Source of the DNA: an uncultured Clostridia bacterium
GTDB lineage: Bacteria > Bacillota > Clostridia > Christensenellales > Aristaeellaceae
Reading direction: 5' to 3'
Assembly (NCBI GenBank): GCA_934643535.1
Contig: CAKUCE010000113.1
Location: 1 to 9,510 of the forward strand
Length of the DNA stretch: 9,510 bases
In this document: one piece after another, positions 1 to 6,458 of the stretch
Layout: each line of letters starts with the position of its first letter
Position numbering within the stretch: the stretch's first letter is position 1
Notes under the pieces: model-generated
Seen by the model: the letters and a program-made list of their open reading frames with translations, nothing else
Databases searched by the model: none
Told to the model about the DNA's origin: nothing
Position numbers and translations under genes: made by a program

Positions 1-39
1 GCGGTAACTCCGCACCCAGGCTGCTTTCCCTTGAGCGCC

Positions 40-58
40 CTGCGCGCATAGCGCGCAG
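40..58. other. Perfect 8-bp palindromic hairpin
   Basis: CTGCGCGC (40-47), loop ATA, GCGCGCAG (51-58). It sits directly beside the G-rich hairpin at 60-85. On neither strand is it followed by a T-tract, so it is not called a terminator. It may belong to the same repeat element. Confidence 0.6.
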
Positions 59-85
59 TCCGGGGTCAAGGGACACTGCCCCTTG
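57..85. repeat. Diverged third copy of the G-rich hairpin, downstream of the GH20 gene
   Basis: CCGGGGT (60-66) is followed by CAAGGG (67-72) and CCCTTG (80-85), a 6-bp stem. The order and the inner CACTGCCCCT match the hairpin units at 6354-6379 and 6433-6458. The two outermost stem pairs differ from those copies by paired changes, so the fold is preserved. It lies about 70 bp beyond the GH20 stop codon, at the presumed 3' end of the cluster. No T-tract is seen on either side. Confidence 0.6.
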
Positions 86-157
86 CGCGAGCCGCGAGGC
101 CCGTCGCCGAGCGGCGGTAACGTCGCAGCCAACTCTCATGTCCTGCTAGCGCCGGGA

Positions 158-1966
158 TCAAACACTACCCCTGAGGGTGTCGGCGTAGGAGTTGATGAGG
201 TGCTGGGTGCGGCGGAGGGTGCTTTCTTTGGAGACGGCGCGCCATTGGGCCAGATAGGCGGCGTACCAGTTTTCCAGCGCAGAGGCAAGCTCCCAGCCGT
301 TGCGGTGGGGAAGATCGCGGTCTTCCTGCTCGGCAAAGATCCAGCAGACGATGTCGTTGAAAAGCTTCGCGCCGGTGGCGGAGATCTCCAATGCCTGAAA
401 AATGGAACGCTTGTCCGCGTCCATGTGGAGCGCGGCCTGCGCCAGCTCGTCCAGCGCCGCGTCGATGGCGGCGTTTGCGGCGGGTACCTGCGCGGGGTCG
501 ATCTCCTTCAGCTGCTCCCGGCGCTTCTCCGGGTCGGCGGCTTCGATCCAGCGGACAGCGTTGAACCATGGGAAAATTTCGTGGTCAGTCAGATGGACGA
601 AGGCCTTCATGAAGATCCCTTCCCGGTCGCCGTACTCGAAAAGGGAAATGGCCTGATTGATCTCGTCAAATGGCACGTTGTCCGCATTCCACGCGAAAGC
701 CGCGCCGTAGAGAATGCCCGGTACGGAAAACCACGGGTGGCAGATGTGACCGTAGTCGCCCCAGTCCGTGTTCAGAAGACCAATGGCATGATACTTGCGC
801 CCGTGGCCGCACATGGCCCGATTGTTCTTGTAGCTGTTCTCTGTCAGGGGCAGCCAGCGGTTCCACGTGCAAACGCCGGGACAGACGTACTGGGTCGCGC
901 CCATCTGGGCCAGATCGCGGACTTCGTTTTCCCGCTGCTCAGGCAGATAGCCCCAGTTCAGACAGATCACGCCTTCGGGAATTTCCGCGTAGGCTTCCGG
1001 GTGCCGCCACATGATGTCGCCCCAGAACATGGGGGTCACGCCCTGCGCCAGCAGCCAGCGGCACAGCTCCACCACGTGGGCCATGTAAAGGGCGTGCTCC
1101 CCCTTTTCGTCCGCCAGCGCCTTGCTGCGGCCCTTGCCCAGATCGAAGGTTTCGTCGCAGCAGATGTTGAACTTTTTGGACGTGAACAGAGCGCGGTACT
1201 CCGTGATGAGCCCCTTGATGAAATCCACGGCGTTGGGGTTGGACACATTCAGGGTGTGATGCGGGATCTTTTCCGAATCGGGCAGTTCGCACAGGTCGCA
1301 GCAGGTTTTGGTGCTGAGAATCCTGTACATGTGGCCGAAGCTGGACAGAGAAGGAATCAGTTCGATGTGCCGGGCACGGCAGTAACGATCCAGTTCCATG
1401 ATCTCCTCGGCAGTGAGGGGCGTGTCATCCCGCCACGCTTCGCTCAGGTTGCGGAAAAGATAGGTGTGCTCGATGTATAGCTGCCATTCGTTGATCTTGT
1501 AGCGGCACAAGAGATCGGCGTAGCGCTTGAGTGTTTCCAACGTGGGCACCCGGCCCCGGGAGCAGTCCAGATAGTAACCGCGATAGCGCAGGTCGGGCTT
1601 GTCCTCGATTTCCAGCGCGGGCAGACGGGCTCCGTTGCGCTGGAAGCACTGGCTCAGCGTCATCACGCCGTTCAGCAGGCTTTCGTCGCTGCCGCCGCGG
1701 ACGAGCACTTTTTCCGGTGTAATGGAGAGCCGGTAACTGGTTTCCTCCAACGCCGCATCCGCCCGAAGAATCACGTCGCCCGGCTGGGCCGTTCCCCGGA
1801 GAATGGCAGGTTTCAGCCCGGTAAAGCGCTGAATGTCCTCCTGCAGCATCTGGGCGTAGAGAAACGCGGAAGGCTCCGTGTTTTCCAGCACGATGCGGGT
1901 ATCATAGCGCAGGGGGAAGAGTCCCTCCCCTTTGCGGACGGAGTGGGGCATGGGCAGAAAGTCCAT
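158..1966 (-). CDS. GH20 beta-N-acetylhexosaminidase, intracellular, GcnA-like layout
   Basis: Predicted exo-beta-N-acetylhexosaminidase (602 aa from ATG 1966; 604 if the GTG at 1972 is used). No signal peptide is seen, and many Cys residues fit the reducing cytoplasm. Three parts are visible: a small alpha/beta GH20b-like N-domain (about 1-125), a TIM barrel (about 126-450) opening with YRGYYLDCSRGRVPTLETL, and a helical tail (about 475-602), a layout known from streptococcal GcnA. The Asp-Glu pair for substrate-assisted catalysis is Asp271-Glu272 in NICCDETFDLGKG, where most GH20 proteins have GGDE. Barrel tryptophans (MFWGDIMW, LNWGY, NTDWGDYGH) could shape the -1 pocket. It is the last gene of the cluster and should remove beta-GlcNAc from imported N-glycans or split the chitobiose core. 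Family assignment is good; sugar preference (GlcNAc or GalNAc) is not settled. Confidence 0.9.
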   Translation of the reverse strand: MDFLPMPHSVRKGEGLFPLRYDTRIVLENTEPSAFLYAQMLQEDIQRFTGLKPAILRGTAQPGDVILRADAALEETSYRLSITPEKVLVRGGSDESLLNGVMTLSQCFQRNGARLPALEIEDKPDLRYRGYYLDCSRGRVPTLETLKRYADLLCRYKINEWQLYIEHTYLFRNLSEAWRDDTPLTAEEIMELDRYCRARHIELIPSLSSFGHMYRILSTKTCCDLCELPDSEKIPHHTLNVSNPNAVDFIKGLITEYRALFTSKKFNICCDETFDLGKGRSKALADEKGEHALYMAHVVELCRWLLAQGVTPMFWGDIMWRHPEAYAEIPEGVICLNWGYLPEQRENEVRDLAQMGATQYVCPGVCTWNRWLPLTENSYKNNRAMCGHGRKYHAIGLLNTDWGDYGHICHPWFSVPGILYGAAFAWNADNVPFDEINQAISLFEYGDREGIFMKAFVHLTDHEIFPWFNAVRWIEAADPEKRREQLKEIDPAQVPAANAAIDAALDELAQAALHMDADKRSIFQALEISATGAKLFNDIVCWIFAEQEDRDLPHRNGWELASALENWYAAYLAQWRAVSKESTLRRTQHLINSYADTLRGSV

Positions 1967-1968
1967 GG

Positions 1969-4900
1969 TCACACCTCCTGTTCCCGGATGCGGAAGGTCT
2001 TGATTTCATAGGGCAGAATGGTGAAATGGAGCTGGCCGTTTTCGAAGGAAACGTCTGCCTTCTTTTCCTCGATGCAGTTGCATTCCTCCACGGAGGCGGC
2101 GGGGCGGTTCCAGCGCAGGAAGGTCTCCGTGCGGGCGTTGTCGCATTCGTACAGGCGGACGATCCAGCCGTCGCCGTCCTCAGCCTGCTTGATGGTCTCC
2201 AGCACCACGTTGGGCGCGCCCACGCTGGCCAGAGAGTATTCCGAACCGGCCTTGCCGCCTCGGAAGGAAAGCACGGGCTGGTTCAGGCAATAAGCCTCCC
2301 GAACGGTGCTGTTGCGCCAGTCCCCAGCGTGGGGGAGCAGGGCATAGGTGAAGAAATGCTCTTCCTGATCGGTGGTGGGATTGGGCTCAATGCCGGACTT
2401 GATCAGGGTCAGCGCCATGCTGCCGTCCAGCGCGGAGTGGCCGTACTTGCAGTCGTTCAGCAGGCTCACGCCGTAGTGGCCCTCGCTGAGATCCATCCAC
2501 TTCTGGCCGCAGCTTTCGAAACGGGCCACATCCCAGCTGGTATTCTGGGTGATCTTGCGTTTCAGGTTGCCGAACTGGATGTCGAAGGTGGCCTCGTCGG
2601 TGTGGACGTCCACGGGGAAGTGAACCTTCAGCAGATGTTGATGCTCGTGCCAGTCCACCCAGGTTTCGAAGTCGATGCGGCGGCTGTCCGCATAGAAACG
2701 AATGGTCTGCCGGATCAGGCTGTTGGAAATCTTCCGTTCCAGCTTCAAAACGGCGCACACCGGGCCGATCTCTTCCCATTCCAACCGCTGCAGGTCGGTC
2801 ACGTCCCAGCTCTTTTCGGTGTAATAGATGTCGATGTCCCAGTTATCGTAATAAATGGGCTTGTCTTCGTACATCCGCATGAGGTTGCCCTTTTGACCGG
2901 GCTTGAAGACTTCGCGGCGGTTTTCCTTGTCGTAAAGGCGGGTGAAAAGGCCGTTTTCGTCCAGCTCCACAGTGTAGTAGGGCGTTTCCAGATGGCGGTC
3001 GTCCGACAGGGTGAAGGGAGACGGCGCGGAAACGGCTTCCATGCGGGTCTGATAGGTGCGCCAGCCCTTGGCAGGCAGGTCTTTCAGGCTGACGAACGCG
3101 CCCTTTTCGGTATGCTGCACGGGATAGAGCGTTCCGGCTTCGTCCAAAAGCGCCTGAACGTCGGTTTCGCCCAGCGGGACGATCTCGTCCCCGGCAAAGC
3201 CCTTGGTGTTGAAAACGGTCAGATTGTCGCCGGGGACGCACAGAGCGGCCATGCGCTCCTGTTCCAGCTGGGCGATCTTTTCTTCCATGGCGGCATATTC
3301 CTGCTTGGTGACTTCATAGACCTCATGGATGCTGGAACCGGGCAGAATATCGTGGAACTGATTGATGAGGATGCCCTTCCAAAGGCGGTCGGTCTCGTCC
3401 GCCGGATAGGGGAGCAGCCCGCTGGCCAGCACGGACAGCAGCTCCAGATCCATCATGTGCAGCTCCGCCTTGCGGTTGGAGCGCTTGTTCCGGGCCATAG
3501 AGGTGTAGGTGCCCCGGTGATATTCGAAGTATAATTCTCCCTCCCACAGGGGTAGACGGCGGTTGTTCTTCACCCGCTGGCGAAGCTCGTCAAAATAGGT
3601 GCGGGCAAAGGCCTGACGTACCCGGGGCAGGCCGGTCACGCCGTGTTCCATTCGGTCGGAGGTTTCCAGCATGGCGCGGGTAGGGCCGCCACCGCCGTCG
3701 CCGTAGCCGTAGGAGACCAGAATGTCGTTGTTGATGTCCTTATTCTGGTAACGCTTCCAGCCGCCGATAATAGCGTCGGGATGGAGCATTCCGTTGTAGG
3801 TGGTAAAAAAGCTCTTCTGCTCGTCCTGCCCAACGCCCAAGGTAGTAATGAGGTGAGTCAGAACTTCCGAGCCGTCGATGCCGCGCCAGCGGAAGGTGTC
3901 GTAGGGCACCTTGTTAAACTGGTTCCATGCCAGCTTGGTGGTCATGAAGTATTCGATGCCGCATTCCTTCATAATCTGGGGCAGAGCGCCGGAATAGCCG
4001 AACACGTCCGGCAGCCAGAGAATACGGTTCTCCACGCCGAACTCTTCCCGGAAGAAGCGCTTGCCGTGAAGGAACTGCCGCACCAGACTTTCGCCGCTGG
4101 TCAGGTTGCAGTCCGCCTCCACCCACATGCCGCCCTCCGGCTCCCAGCGGCCCTCCCGCACCCGCTCCTTCACGCGGGCGTACAGCTCGGGGTAGCGCTC
4201 CTTGAGGAACAGGTACAGCTGGGGCTGGCTGGACATGAAGCGGTAGTGGGGATACTCGTCCATCAGCTTGAGTACCGTGGCGAAGCTGCGGGCGACCTTC
4301 TCCCGGGTCTGGGCCACCGTCCACCACCAGGCCACGTCGATGTGGGTGTGGCCGATGCAGGTGGCGATCACGTCGTCATGACCGCCCAGTTCTTCGTAGA
4401 GATGCTTCTGCAGATAGGCGCGCGCCTCGTGAACGCTCTGCTCAAAGGCAGGGGAGTAGGGCGTGCGGAGATCCAGCAGGTTGATCGCGTCGTTCATGAC
4501 CCGTTCCAGATCCATCCGGCTCCGGCTTTCGGCCTCCAGCCGGGGAAACGCCTGCAGGGGCACCTGCAGATCCCAGTACAGCCCTTCGATCTCCGGGTCA
4601 ATCTCCCGGAACTCCACGATCAGGTTGAACTCGGTGTGCAGGGTGCCGGTGTAGGCCTGCAGCTCCAGACAGAGGGGCTGGCCCGCCTCGGCGCTGCGGC
4701 TCAGCAGCACGTCCCGGTGATTCATGTCGATGCCCTGAACGATCTCGCCGTTCACAAACAGCAGGAATTGAGGATTTTTGCCGTCATCCCATTCGTCGAT
4801 CTGGGTGCAGACGTGCATCCACAGGGGCTTGCCCTGAAAGCTTTCCGGCACAGTGGTGTCGGAATAGAACCAGTAATGCTCGTCCGGGCCGTACCAGTGC

Positions 4901-5070
4901 ATATTCCGGCAGTCAAAGGGGGAGAAGGCCGCCGCGTCATGACGCGCGTCCTCGGGGTGAATGAAATTGCCTTTTTTGTACATCCAGCCGGAAATGGGGA
5001 CGCGCTGACGGATGCTCAGCTTCCGCAGTTCGTCGCAGATGCCCTGGATCCGCTTGTCCAGATAAAACAT
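1969..5070 (-). CDS. GH38 alpha-mannosidase (cytosolic MAN2C1-like type)
   Basis: Retaining, metal-dependent exo-alpha-mannosidase (1033 aa, usual length for the MAN2C1-like group; no signal peptide, so cytoplasmic). An N-terminal beta-rich region (about 1-230) precedes the catalytic domain (about 235-505). The metal ligands are read as His243 and Asp245 in GHTHIDVAWWW, Asp355 in LPDVFGYSGALPQ (also the expected nucleophile) and His573 in NQFHDILPGSS. Asp458 in GYGDGGGGPT is a likely acid/base region. A helical middle domain follows (about 510-600), then the large C-terminal beta domain (about 640-1030). The start ATG has GGAGGT (5079-5084) 8 nt upstream. The final codons contain the ribosome binding site of the GH20 gene, so the two genes are translationally coupled. 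In this operon it should trim alpha-mannose from imported N-glycan fragments before the GH130 step; linkage preference cannot be read. Confidence 0.96.
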   Translation of the reverse strand: MFYLDKRIQGICDELRKLSIRQRVPISGWMYKKGNFIHPEDARHDAAAFSPFDCRNMHWYGPDEHYWFYSDTTVPESFQGKPLWMHVCTQIDEWDDGKNPQFLLFVNGEIVQGIDMNHRDVLLSRSAEAGQPLCLELQAYTGTLHTEFNLIVEFREIDPEIEGLYWDLQVPLQAFPRLEAESRSRMDLERVMNDAINLLDLRTPYSPAFEQSVHEARAYLQKHLYEELGGHDDVIATCIGHTHIDVAWWWTVAQTREKVARSFATVLKLMDEYPHYRFMSSQPQLYLFLKERYPELYARVKERVREGRWEPEGGMWVEADCNLTSGESLVRQFLHGKRFFREEFGVENRILWLPDVFGYSGALPQIMKECGIEYFMTTKLAWNQFNKVPYDTFRWRGIDGSEVLTHLITTLGVGQDEQKSFFTTYNGMLHPDAIIGGWKRYQNKDINNDILVSYGYGDGGGGPTRAMLETSDRMEHGVTGLPRVRQAFARTYFDELRQRVKNNRRLPLWEGELYFEYHRGTYTSMARNKRSNRKAELHMMDLELLSVLASGLLPYPADETDRLWKGILINQFHDILPGSSIHEVYEVTKQEYAAMEEKIAQLEQERMAALCVPGDNLTVFNTKGFAGDEIVPLGETDVQALLDEAGTLYPVQHTEKGAFVSLKDLPAKGWRTYQTRMEAVSAPSPFTLSDDRHLETPYYTVELDENGLFTRLYDKENRREVFKPGQKGNLMRMYEDKPIYYDNWDIDIYYTEKSWDVTDLQRLEWEEIGPVCAVLKLERKISNSLIRQTIRFYADSRRIDFETWVDWHEHQHLLKVHFPVDVHTDEATFDIQFGNLKRKITQNTSWDVARFESCGQKWMDLSEGHYGVSLLNDCKYGHSALDGSMALTLIKSGIEPNPTTDQEEHFFTYALLPHAGDWRNSTVREAYCLNQPVLSFRGGKAGSEYSLASVGAPNVVLETIKQAEDGDGWIVRLYECDNARTETFLRWNRPAASVEECNCIEEKKADVSFENGQLHFTILPYEIKTFRIREQEV
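1973..1979 (-). promoter_or_regulatory. Ribosome binding site of the GH20 gene, inside the end of the GH38 gene
   Basis: AGGAGGT lies in the last GH38 codons. It directly touches a GTG (1972) that opens the longer frame, leaving no spacing. It stands 6 nt before the ATG at 1966. The ATG is therefore the better start, 2 nt beyond the GH38 stop codon. Confidence 0.8.
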
Positions 5071-5110
5071 GTTTTTCGACCTCCGCGTGTTTCAGAATGG
5101 GACATGGGGT

Positions 5111-6097
5111 TCAGTTGTTTTCTTTGACAAAGCGCAATAATTCGTCCACCGTGGTGAACGCAATGCCGGTAACGGTGTCGGCACAGCCGTAATAGATGAC
5201 GATGCGGCCCGTGGCACTGTCTGTCAGGGCGGCGCAGGGGAAGACCACGTTGGGCACGTCGCCAACGCATTCGTACAGCTCCCAAGGGGCCAACAGGTAG
5301 TCCTTGGAGCGGTATTTCACCCTCCACGGCTCGTCCAGATCCAGCAGGGCCGCGCCCATGCGGTACACGAAGCCGTTGCAGGTGGTGATCACGCCGTGGT
5401 AGATCAGCAGCCAGCCCTCGTCCGTTTCGATGGGGGTGGGGCCGGGGCCGACCTTGGTGGACTGCCATGCGGAGTCGTTGCCCTTGATGGTGCCCATCAT
5501 GTAGCGGTGACGGCCCCAAAATTCCAGATCAGGGCTCTGGCTGACGTAAATGTCCCCGAAGGGCGTGTGACCGTTGTCGCTGGGACGGCTCATCATCATG
5601 TACATGCCGCCGATTTTCCGGGGAAAGAGCACCCCGTTGCGGTTGAAGGGCAGAAAGGCGTTTTCCAGCTGGTGGAAGGTTTTAAAATCCTCCGTCCATG
5701 CCACGCCGATGGTGGGCCCGTGATAGCCGTTGCACCACGTGATGTAGTACTTACCCTCCATGGGGGTGATGCGCGCGTCGTAGCGGTATTCGTTCGCCGC
5801 GATTTCGCTGTCCGCACCGATAAAGTGAATCGGCTCGTCGTCGATCTCCCAATGAATGCCGTCTTTGCTGCGGCCGGCAAACAGATCCATACTGATGGAA
5901 CGGCTGTCACAGCGGAAAACGCCCGCAAAGCCGCCATTAAAGGGGACGACTGCCGAATTGAACACACTGTTGGAACGTTTGTTGCCGTGACGGTCGATAA
6001 TCGGGTTGCCAGAATAACGCCAGATCGGCTCCGTTTCTCCGGCGGGCTTGTCCTCCCACGGCATATTGGAAAGCACCGGTCCGATAATTTTTGCCAT
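5111..6097 (-). CDS. GH130 beta-1,4-mannosyl-N-acetylglucosamine (or mannooligosaccharide) phosphorylase
   Basis: Cytoplasmic phosphorylase (328 aa, no signal peptide) that splits a terminal beta-1,4-mannose with inorganic phosphate to give alpha-mannose-1-phosphate. The length and long conserved stretches (NSVFNSAVVPF near 43-53, WCNGYHGPTIGVAW 121-134, FNRNGVLFPRKI 151-162, YYGCADTVTG 302-311) place it with GH130 subfamily 2, which contains the N-glycan enzymes UhgbMP and BT1033. Asp107 in YRYDARI is the expected proton donor; family members usually have DPR, here DAR. Basic residues Arg160, Lys161 and His234 suit phosphate binding. The start ATG has GGAGGAG (6105-6111) 7 nt upstream. It lies 40 bp before the GH38 gene, and this company favours Man-beta-1,4-GlcNAc from N-glycan cores as substrate over plant mannan oligosaccharides. 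The family is certain; the exact acceptor is inferred. Confidence 0.93.
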   Translation of the reverse strand: MAKIIGPVLSNMPWEDKPAGETEPIWRYSGNPIIDRHGNKRSNSVFNSAVVPFNGGFAGVFRCDSRSISMDLFAGRSKDGIHWEIDDEPIHFIGADSEIAANEYRYDARITPMEGKYYITWCNGYHGPTIGVAWTEDFKTFHQLENAFLPFNRNGVLFPRKIGGMYMMMSRPSDNGHTPFGDIYVSQSPDLEFWGRHRYMMGTIKGNDSAWQSTKVGPGPTPIETDEGWLLIYHGVITTCNGFVYRMGAALLDLDEPWRVKYRSKDYLLAPWELYECVGDVPNVVFPCAALTDSATGRIVIYYGCADTVTGIAFTTVDELLRFVKENN

Positions 6098-6130
6098 GTC
6101 CGATCTCCTCCGTGAATGCGATCGATTGGA

Positions 6131-6159
6131 AGTATAAACGAAAATGAATGGAAACGCAA
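6131..6159 (-). promoter_or_regulatory. Probable sigma-A promoter of the enzyme genes
   Basis: On the minus strand, TATACT (6131-6136; five of six match TATAAT) is preceded after exactly 17 bp by TTGCGT (6154-6159; three of six match TTGACA). The spacer is AT-rich, unlike the GC-rich surroundings. Transcription would begin near 6124, leaving a leader of about 27 nt before the GH130 ATG with its GGAGGAG site. This would let the three enzymes be expressed apart from the transporter. The -35 box is weak, which suits a regulated promoter. Confidence 0.55.
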
Positions 6160-6220
6160 GCCCGCGCAGCGCTTGGGAACAAGCTGGTTTTCCCGCTTGT
6201 GCCTGCGGCGCCGCGCGGGC
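6160..6220 (-). other. Long imperfect stem-loop directly upstream of the GH130 promoter
   Basis: Arms GCCCGCGC (6160-6167) and GCGCGGGC (6213-6220) are perfect inverted repeats. After one A/C mismatch, GCGC (6169-6172) can pair with GCGC (6208-6211). A separate inner stem ACAAGC (6179-6184)/GCTTGT (6195-6200) closes the top. On the minus strand the structure is followed by a fairly T-rich stretch and then the -10 box. It could end read-through from the transporter genes or help control the promoter; the sequence does not decide. Confidence 0.5.
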
Positions 6221-6226
6221 GGAGTG

Positions 6227-6246
6227 GCAGAAAGATTGCTTTCTGC
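6227..6246. other. Perfect 8-bp hairpin with tetraloop
   Basis: GCAGAAAG (6227-6234) and CTTTCTGC (6239-6246) around a 4-nt loop. In the transcribed (minus) direction it is preceded by TTTT and followed by a C-rich stretch, so it lacks the 3' U-tract of a terminator. It is one of several independent stems packed into this gap. Confidence 0.6.
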
Positions 6247-6261
6247 AAAAGGTCTTTGAGA

Positions 6262-6299
6262 GGCTTAACGCATCCGAAGCAAATCAAACGGATGAAGCC
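6262..6299 (-). other. Two-part stem-loop in the gap between transporter and enzyme genes
   Basis: Outer arms GGCTT (6262-6266) and AAGCC (6295-6299) enclose inner arms CATCCG (6271-6276) and CGGATG (6289-6294). This gives 11 pairs with a 4-nt one-sided bulge and a 12-nt loop. Function is unknown. It could act as a weak terminator or processing site, but no long T-run follows. Confidence 0.5.
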
Positions 6300-6360
6300 C
6301 TTCCCCCGTCATGCGTTCGAAAGGAAGTCTAAACAGATCAACTCAATCGCGAACCGGGGT

Positions 6361-6379
6361 GCAGGGGTTCAACCCCTGC
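6361..6379 (-). other. Second G-rich hairpin of the tandem repeat
   Basis: Stem GCAGGGG/CCCCTGC with a 5-nt apical part whose outer bases can also pair (TT with AA). It is the counterpart of the hairpin at 6440-6458, 79 bp further along the transcript. The eighth base pair is T-A here and C-G in the other copy, so pairing is kept despite the base change. Confidence 0.7.
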
Positions 6380-6439
6380 CCTGCCTGGCACGCGTTCGAA
6401 AGCCGGTGTTAACCGTCCAACTTAAACGCGAACCGGGGT

Positions 6440-6458
6440 GCAGGGGCACTGCCCCTGC
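6440..6458 (-). other. G-rich hairpin abutting the binding-protein stop codon
   Basis: Perfect 8-bp stem GCAGGGGC/GCCCCTGC with a 3-nt loop, beginning immediately after the stop codon. It would fold in the mRNA right behind the last translated codon. Without a T-tract it fits an mRNA-stabilising or attenuating element better than a strong intrinsic terminator (inference). Confidence 0.7.

Larger units (their letters stand above)
1..133. repeat. Possible longer repeat: similar 20-mers at 1-20 and 114-133
   Basis: GCGGTAAC at 1-8 recurs at 114-121, and the following 12 bases match at 7 positions (15 of 20 overall, including CGCA and CCA). The stretch between them holds the two hairpins at 40-85 and a short inverted repeat GCCGC/GCGGC (91-95, 111-115). 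The left side is cut by the window edge, so whether this is a tandem array cannot be decided. No gene is seen in 1-157. Confidence 0.35.
6311..6458. repeat. Two-unit tandem repeat, 79-bp period, each unit ending in a G-rich hairpin
   Basis: The first unit starts at 6311 and the second at 6390. Shared blocks recur exactly 79 bp apart: GCGTTCGAAAG at 6313-6323 and 6392-6402, and cgcgaaccggggtgcagggg at 6348-6367 and 6427-6446. The 24 bases between these blocks match at about 15 positions, so this is an old, diverged duplication with two conserved blocks. Each unit ends in a perfect stem with 7-bp arms GCAGGGG/CCCCTGC (6361-6379 and 6440-6458). The second unit runs directly into the stop codon of the binding-protein gene. 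No U-rich tract follows either stem on the minus strand, so these are not textbook terminators, although they could slow polymerase or protect the 3' end of the transporter mRNA. Confidence 0.85.

Noticed and set aside
158..180. Possible terminator overlapping the end of the GH20 gene
   Set aside because: Only a short, bulged stem (ACAC/GTGT plus CC/GG) can be drawn and no real T-tract follows.
2026..5127. Long plus-strand open frames of about 500 codons opposite the GH38 gene (also 83-1480 and 6438-7904)
   Set aside because: They are antisense to genes with full family motifs, lack ribosome binding sites and recognisable domains, and arise from the GC-rich codon use of the minus-strand genes.
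6119..6126. CGATCGAT near the predicted transcription start as an operator
   Set aside because: Only the central six bases are palindromic; the flanks do not continue the symmetry, so chance is likely.
6311..6458. CRISPR array
   Set aside because: Only two units, the repeats are long and diverged, there are no uniform spacers, and no cas genes are nearby.
6440..6458. Strong intrinsic terminator after the binding protein
   Set aside because: The stem is strong, but the downstream bases on the minus strand are ACCCCGG rather than a T-tract.
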